The notes under the pieces: generated by a model | Told to the model about the DNA's origin: nothing | Seen by the model: only the letters and a program-made list of their open reading frames with translations | Databases searched by the model: none | NCBI GenBank assembly: GCA_023413645.1 | Contig: JAEZPN010000054.1 | Span: 1 to 24,070 of the forward strand | DNA from: Bacteroidota bacterium | GTDB taxonomy: Bacteria > Bacteroidota > Bacteroidia > Bacteroidales > Rikenellaceae | Direction: 5' to 3' | DNA: 24,070 nt | Translations under genes and position numbers: made by a program | Shown: piece after piece, positions 21,063 through 24,070 of the stretch | Layout of the letters: the number at the start of each line of letters is the position of its first letter | How positions within the stretch are numbered: position 1 is the first letter of the stretch

Positions 21063-22985
21063 CTACTTCTTCTTCATGCCGTTCTTACCCTCGTTGAGGA
21101 AGTTAACGAAGCCCTCGATATCGGTGTTGTAACCGCGTGGACCTGCAATCTGCTCACCCTCGGGAGTGAGGATGATATAACCAGGCTGTGCGTTTACGCC
21201 CCACTTGTCCTGTGCGAGCTTAGAGTTGATAGCGCCAAGACGCTTGCCACCCTCAACCTTTGTCATATCGTCAACATAGAGTGCGCAGATGATGAAGTCC
21301 TCACGCAACATAGGCAATACCTGGTCGTTGCTCCATACCATAGTCTCCATCTCACGGCAGTTGTTACATGCGTGACCTGTAACGTCAACGAAGATAGGCT
21401 TGTTCTCAGCCTCTGCAGCTGCCTTAGCCTCATCGAGGTCGAAGTAACCCTCGAGCTGGTGGGGCAAGTGCAAGAAGTCTGCATACTTGCGGCCTGCGTT
21501 AACATTCTCAACACGACCATTTACCTGGTAGTCCTGAGTGCTCATAGGAGGAATGTAACCAGAGATAGCGTTGAGAGGTGCACCGAACATACCAGGAATC
21601 ATGTACACTACGAATGAGAATACACCGATAGCCAATGTGAGACGGAATACAGAGATCTTCTCAACCTTATCGTCGTGAGCAAAGCGAAGCTTGCCGAGCA
21701 AGTAGAGACCCATGAGTGAGAATGTCACGATCCAGATAGCGAGGTAAACCTCACGGTCGAGCAAGCCCCAGTGCATAGTCTGGTCTGCAGTCATCAAGAA
21801 CTTCAAACCGAGGGCTACCTCGATGAAACCGAGGACAACCTTAACAGAGTTCAACCAGCCACCGCTCTTTGGAAGGTTCTTGAGCAATGAGGGGAACCAT
21901 GCCAAGAGTGTAAATGGAAGCGCAAATGCGATAGCGAAGGCTGCCATTGTGATGATAGGCATCCAGAAGTTTGTGCTGCCGCTTGTAGCCTCGATGATAA
22001 CGTTACCTACGATAGGACCTGTACATGAGAATGACACGAGTACGAGTGTCAAAGCCATGAAGAAGATACCTACGATACCACCCTTATCTGCACCTGCGTC
22101 GCTCTTGTTAACGAGCTTAGAAGGCATGGTAATCTCGAATGCACCGAAGAATGATGCAGCAAATACCATGAAGATAGCAAAGAAGATAAGGTTGGGAATC
22201 CAGTGTGTACCGATGAAGTTGAAGATGTCACCAGATACGTCGATGCCGAAGATTGTCAAGCCCATGATGATGGCGATAGGCAATACGTAGAGACCTACGA
22301 TGAACAAGCCATACAACAAAGCGCGGAGACGACCCTGTGCAGGTGACTGTGAACCCTTAACGAAGAACGATACAGTCATAGGAACCATGGGGAATACGCA
22401 AGGTGTCAACAACGCTGCAAAGCCCCAAAGGATAGCAGTGATGATTGAACCCCAATCCAATGAAGAAGCGCTATCCTCCTCTGCAGCAACTATAACAGCC
22501 TCACCAGGCATAGCGATAGTGAAGTCAGAGATGTTAGCAGTACACTGGTTGCCCTCGTTAGTGCAGATAGTAGCGTTGATGAAACCTACAACCTTCTGAC
22601 CCGCCTTAGCCTCGATCTTCTGAACGTAGATAGCTTGGTCGTAGTAAATGAATGCTGGCTCGCCAGTGAGCTCGTCGATACCGTGCTCCTCGGGAGTAAG
22701 TGTCTCAACTACGTCGCCTACAACCTCAGCGTTGTCAAAACCGAAGATAGGTGCAGAGAAGTCTGTCATGGGGTAACCATGGTAGCCCTCAGCGATAGCA
22801 CCGTCGAAAGTGATAACGAAGATGCCATCACCCTCCTCCTCAGCTGTTACAGTCCATGAAATGTTAGGACTGCCAGCGTCGCCACCAACGTTAATGGTGG
22901 TCTTTGCAGTCTCCTCCTGAGCCATTGCTGCGAAAGGCAACACGAGCGCAAGAGTGAGCGCAAGAGTCTTAAATAGTTTTTTCAT
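21063..22985 (-). CDS. dsbD: DsbD-type thiol:disulfide interchange protein
   Basis: A 640-residue inner-membrane protein that passes electrons from cytosolic thioredoxin to periplasmic thiol proteins. It has a signal peptide (to about residue 22) and an N-terminal beta domain (about 25-165) with a Cys141/Cys148 pair. The DsbD membrane core (about 180-480, eight hydrophobic segments) has the redox pair Cys196 (LLTPCVFPM) and Cys321 (FSCTGPIVG). The C-terminal thioredoxin domain (about 505-640) has VTGHACNNCREME (Cys540, Cys543) and the cis-Pro601 loop. All six redox cysteines are present, so a complete relay is expected. The basic tail is GMKKK. It lies 53 nt downstream of the AraC-family gene on the same strand with no clear promoter between, so co-transcription is possible. 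Confidence 0.94.
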   Translation of the reverse strand: MKKLFKTLALTLALVLPFAAMAQEETAKTTINVGGDAGSPNISWTVTAEEEGDGIFVITFDGAIAEGYHGYPMTDFSAPIFGFDNAEVVGDVVETLTPEEHGIDELTGEPAFIYYDQAIYVQKIEAKAGQKVVGFINATICTNEGNQCTANISDFTIAMPGEAVIVAAEEDSASSLDWGSIITAILWGFAALLTPCVFPMVPMTVSFFVKGSQSPAQGRLRALLYGLFIVGLYVLPIAIIMGLTIFGIDVSGDIFNFIGTHWIPNLIFFAIFMVFAASFFGAFEITMPSKLVNKSDAGADKGGIVGIFFMALTLVLVSFSCTGPIVGNVIIEATSGSTNFWMPIITMAAFAIAFALPFTLLAWFPSLLKNLPKSGGWLNSVKVVLGFIEVALGLKFLMTADQTMHWGLLDREVYLAIWIVTFSLMGLYLLGKLRFAHDDKVEKISVFRLTLAIGVFSFVVYMIPGMFGAPLNAISGYIPPMSTQDYQVNGRVENVNAGRKYADFLHLPHQLEGYFDLDEAKAAAEAENKPIFVDVTGHACNNCREMETMVWSNDQVLPMLREDFIICALYVDDMTKVEGGKRLGAINSKLAQDKWGVNAQPGYIILTPEGEQIAGPRGYNTDIEGFVNFLNEGKNGMKKK

Positions 22986-23038
22986 AAATTAAATTGGTTA
23001 AAAATTATGTTTGATTGTTTGTTTGTCATTGCATGTTT

Positions 23039-24007
23039 CTACTCGTCATCAACCATAACATCGCTATACTCCTCGAGTGTTGAGGCGAAGTCGGTGTTGG
23101 CGAGAATCTCCTCGGTGCGGCCATCCCAAATCTTATAGCGTGAGGGTGATACACCGACGCGCTGCTTGAAGTACTTGCCGAAGAAGGACTGCGACGCGAA
23201 GTTGAGCTTCAAGGCTATCTCGCGGATGCTCAAGCCCGAATACTTCAACAAGCGCTTTGCCTCATAGACCACAGCCTCGTCGATAAGCTTCGAGGCGTTG
23301 CGGCCACTCTTCTTCTTCAAGATGAGCGAGAGGTACTTAGGCGTGATGCCCATCTTCGAGGCGTAGAACTCAACGCTGCGCTCCGTTGAGCAGTGCTCAC
23401 GAAGCAGAGCAAGGAAGTTGTTGAACAACTCGTCGGTACGGTTGCTCACAGTGCCATTAGCAGGGAGGCTATGCTGCTGCAAGATGCCCATTACGAAGTG
23501 GAACATCGCAGCAAAGAGCGAGCTAATGATCTTCTCGCGGTTAGCCGTGGGGGCGTAGTCGCAGAGCACCGAACGCATGAGCTTCGAGATGTCGTGGATA
23601 TATGCCGCCTCCTCGGGTTCTACGAGCACGCATGGTTCATCGAGGAACCCATGGTAGATAGAGATCAAGTCCTGCGTATCTACGTGTATGCTGTTGAGAT
23701 ACTGACGCGAGTACGTAATCATATATCCCGACGAGCGAATAGAGGCCTTAACCTGTTCTACAACAGTGTTTTCGTTGAAGATAAAGAGCGTATTTGGACG
23801 TAGCTCGTGGAGCTTGCCATTGATCTTAATCTTTGCTGTACCACTAACCGTTACGCCAATCGACACACCCTGAATGAGTGCAGTAATATCATCGAGTTCG
23901 CGGAACATGACCAGAGGAGTAATGACCATATCCTCCGAGTAGTATGCCGTCTCGAAACGCGATTTGAGCTTATCTATTGACGCTCTCTTAATACCATCCT
24001 GCTTCAT
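23039..24007 (-). CDS. AraC-family transcriptional regulator
   Basis: A 322-residue protein. The N-terminal part (about 25-110) has a beta-rich, cupin-like pattern (GVSIGVTVSGTAKIKINGKLHELRPNTLFIFNENTVV) typical of AraC sensor domains. The C-terminal part (211-294) is the double helix-turn-helix: VEFYASKMGITPKYLSLILKK is the first, and LSIREIALKLNFASQSFFGKYFKQRVGVSPSRYK is the second, with the family signature. An acidic tail of about 28 residues follows. The ligand is unknown. Its position just upstream of dsbD, in the same direction, makes dsbD or an envelope-redox response a possible target, but this is only an inference from position. Confidence 0.92.
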   Translation of the reverse strand: MKQDGIKRASIDKLKSRFETAYYSEDMVITPLVMFRELDDITALIQGVSIGVTVSGTAKIKINGKLHELRPNTLFIFNENTVVEQVKASIRSSGYMITYSRQYLNSIHVDTQDLISIYHGFLDEPCVLVEPEEAAYIHDISKLMRSVLCDYAPTANREKIISSLFAAMFHFVMGILQQHSLPANGTVSNRTDELFNNFLALLREHCSTERSVEFYASKMGITPKYLSLILKKKSGRNASKLIDEAVVYEAKRLLKYSGLSIREIALKLNFASQSFFGKYFKQRVGVSPSRYKIWDGRTEEILANTDFASTLEEYSDVMVDDE

Positions 24008-24016
24008 TTATTCTCT

Positions 24017-24044
24017 CTAACTTTTTTGCGTTAGCCCTTTGGGC
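24017..24044. promoter_or_regulatory. overlapping small inverted repeats upstream of the AraC-family gene
   Basis: GCCCTTTGGGC (24034-24044) is a short palindrome. CTAAC (24017-24021) can pair with GTTAG (24030-24034), so the two hairpins compete for one base. They lie in the leader or promoter region and may be an operator for autoregulation. The window ends too soon to judge the promoter. Confidence 0.3.
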
Positions 24045-24070
24045 ATAAGCTTTATCTTACATCACTATCT

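Overview
The window looks like chromosome from a gut-type Bacteroidales bacterium, most likely Alistipes or a close relative. The reasons are the recurrent TAnnTTTG -7 promoter boxes (usually TATCTTTG), the near absence of Shine-Dalgarno sites, a BACON-domain lipoprotein, OstA-like and SurA-like genes in one operon, and tRNA genes without an encoded CCA. The organism is an inference from these traits.

Layout. 1-202 is the tail of an unidentified plus-strand gene. 209-376 is a compact promoter-to-terminator unit with no ORF, a candidate small RNA of about 125 nt. 388-1380 holds two near-identical tRNA-Lys(CTT) genes on the minus strand. Downstream of them lie three 89-90 nt tRNA-like units, each ending in the exact last 19 nt of the tRNA and each followed by its own intrinsic terminator. 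This arrangement resembles the E. coli tyrT/rtT repeats and is the most unusual part of the window. 1517-8019 is an outer-membrane biogenesis operon on the minus strand: a PpiC/SurA-like lipoprotein, SurA, an OstA/LptD-type protein with a long charged insert, and a truncated GH2-like protein whose acid/base position is Asp. 8104-8357 is a 254-bp element with terminal inverted repeats and no ORF. 8408-12858 holds rdgB, a lipoprotein and four tandem paralogous small outer-membrane barrels, two of which carry a duplicated promoter region.

13196-18689 holds a HAD phosphatase, a divergent nitroreductase, a BACON lipoprotein, a low-specificity threonine aldolase and a second lipoprotein. 18839-20713 (plus strand) is a RelA/SpoT homologue with an intact HD hydrolase site but an apparently degenerate synthetase site. 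It converges on dsbD (21063-22985). Between the two lie good terminators and two opposed blocks of seven 9-bp repeats. An AraC-family regulator (23039-24007) lies just upstream of dsbD.

The common theme is the cell envelope: chaperones and LPS-transport-type proteins, small barrels, lipoproteins and periplasmic disulfide reduction. Housekeeping genes (tRNA-Lys, rdgB, RSH) are interspersed. No transposase, phage gene or CRISPR array was seen.
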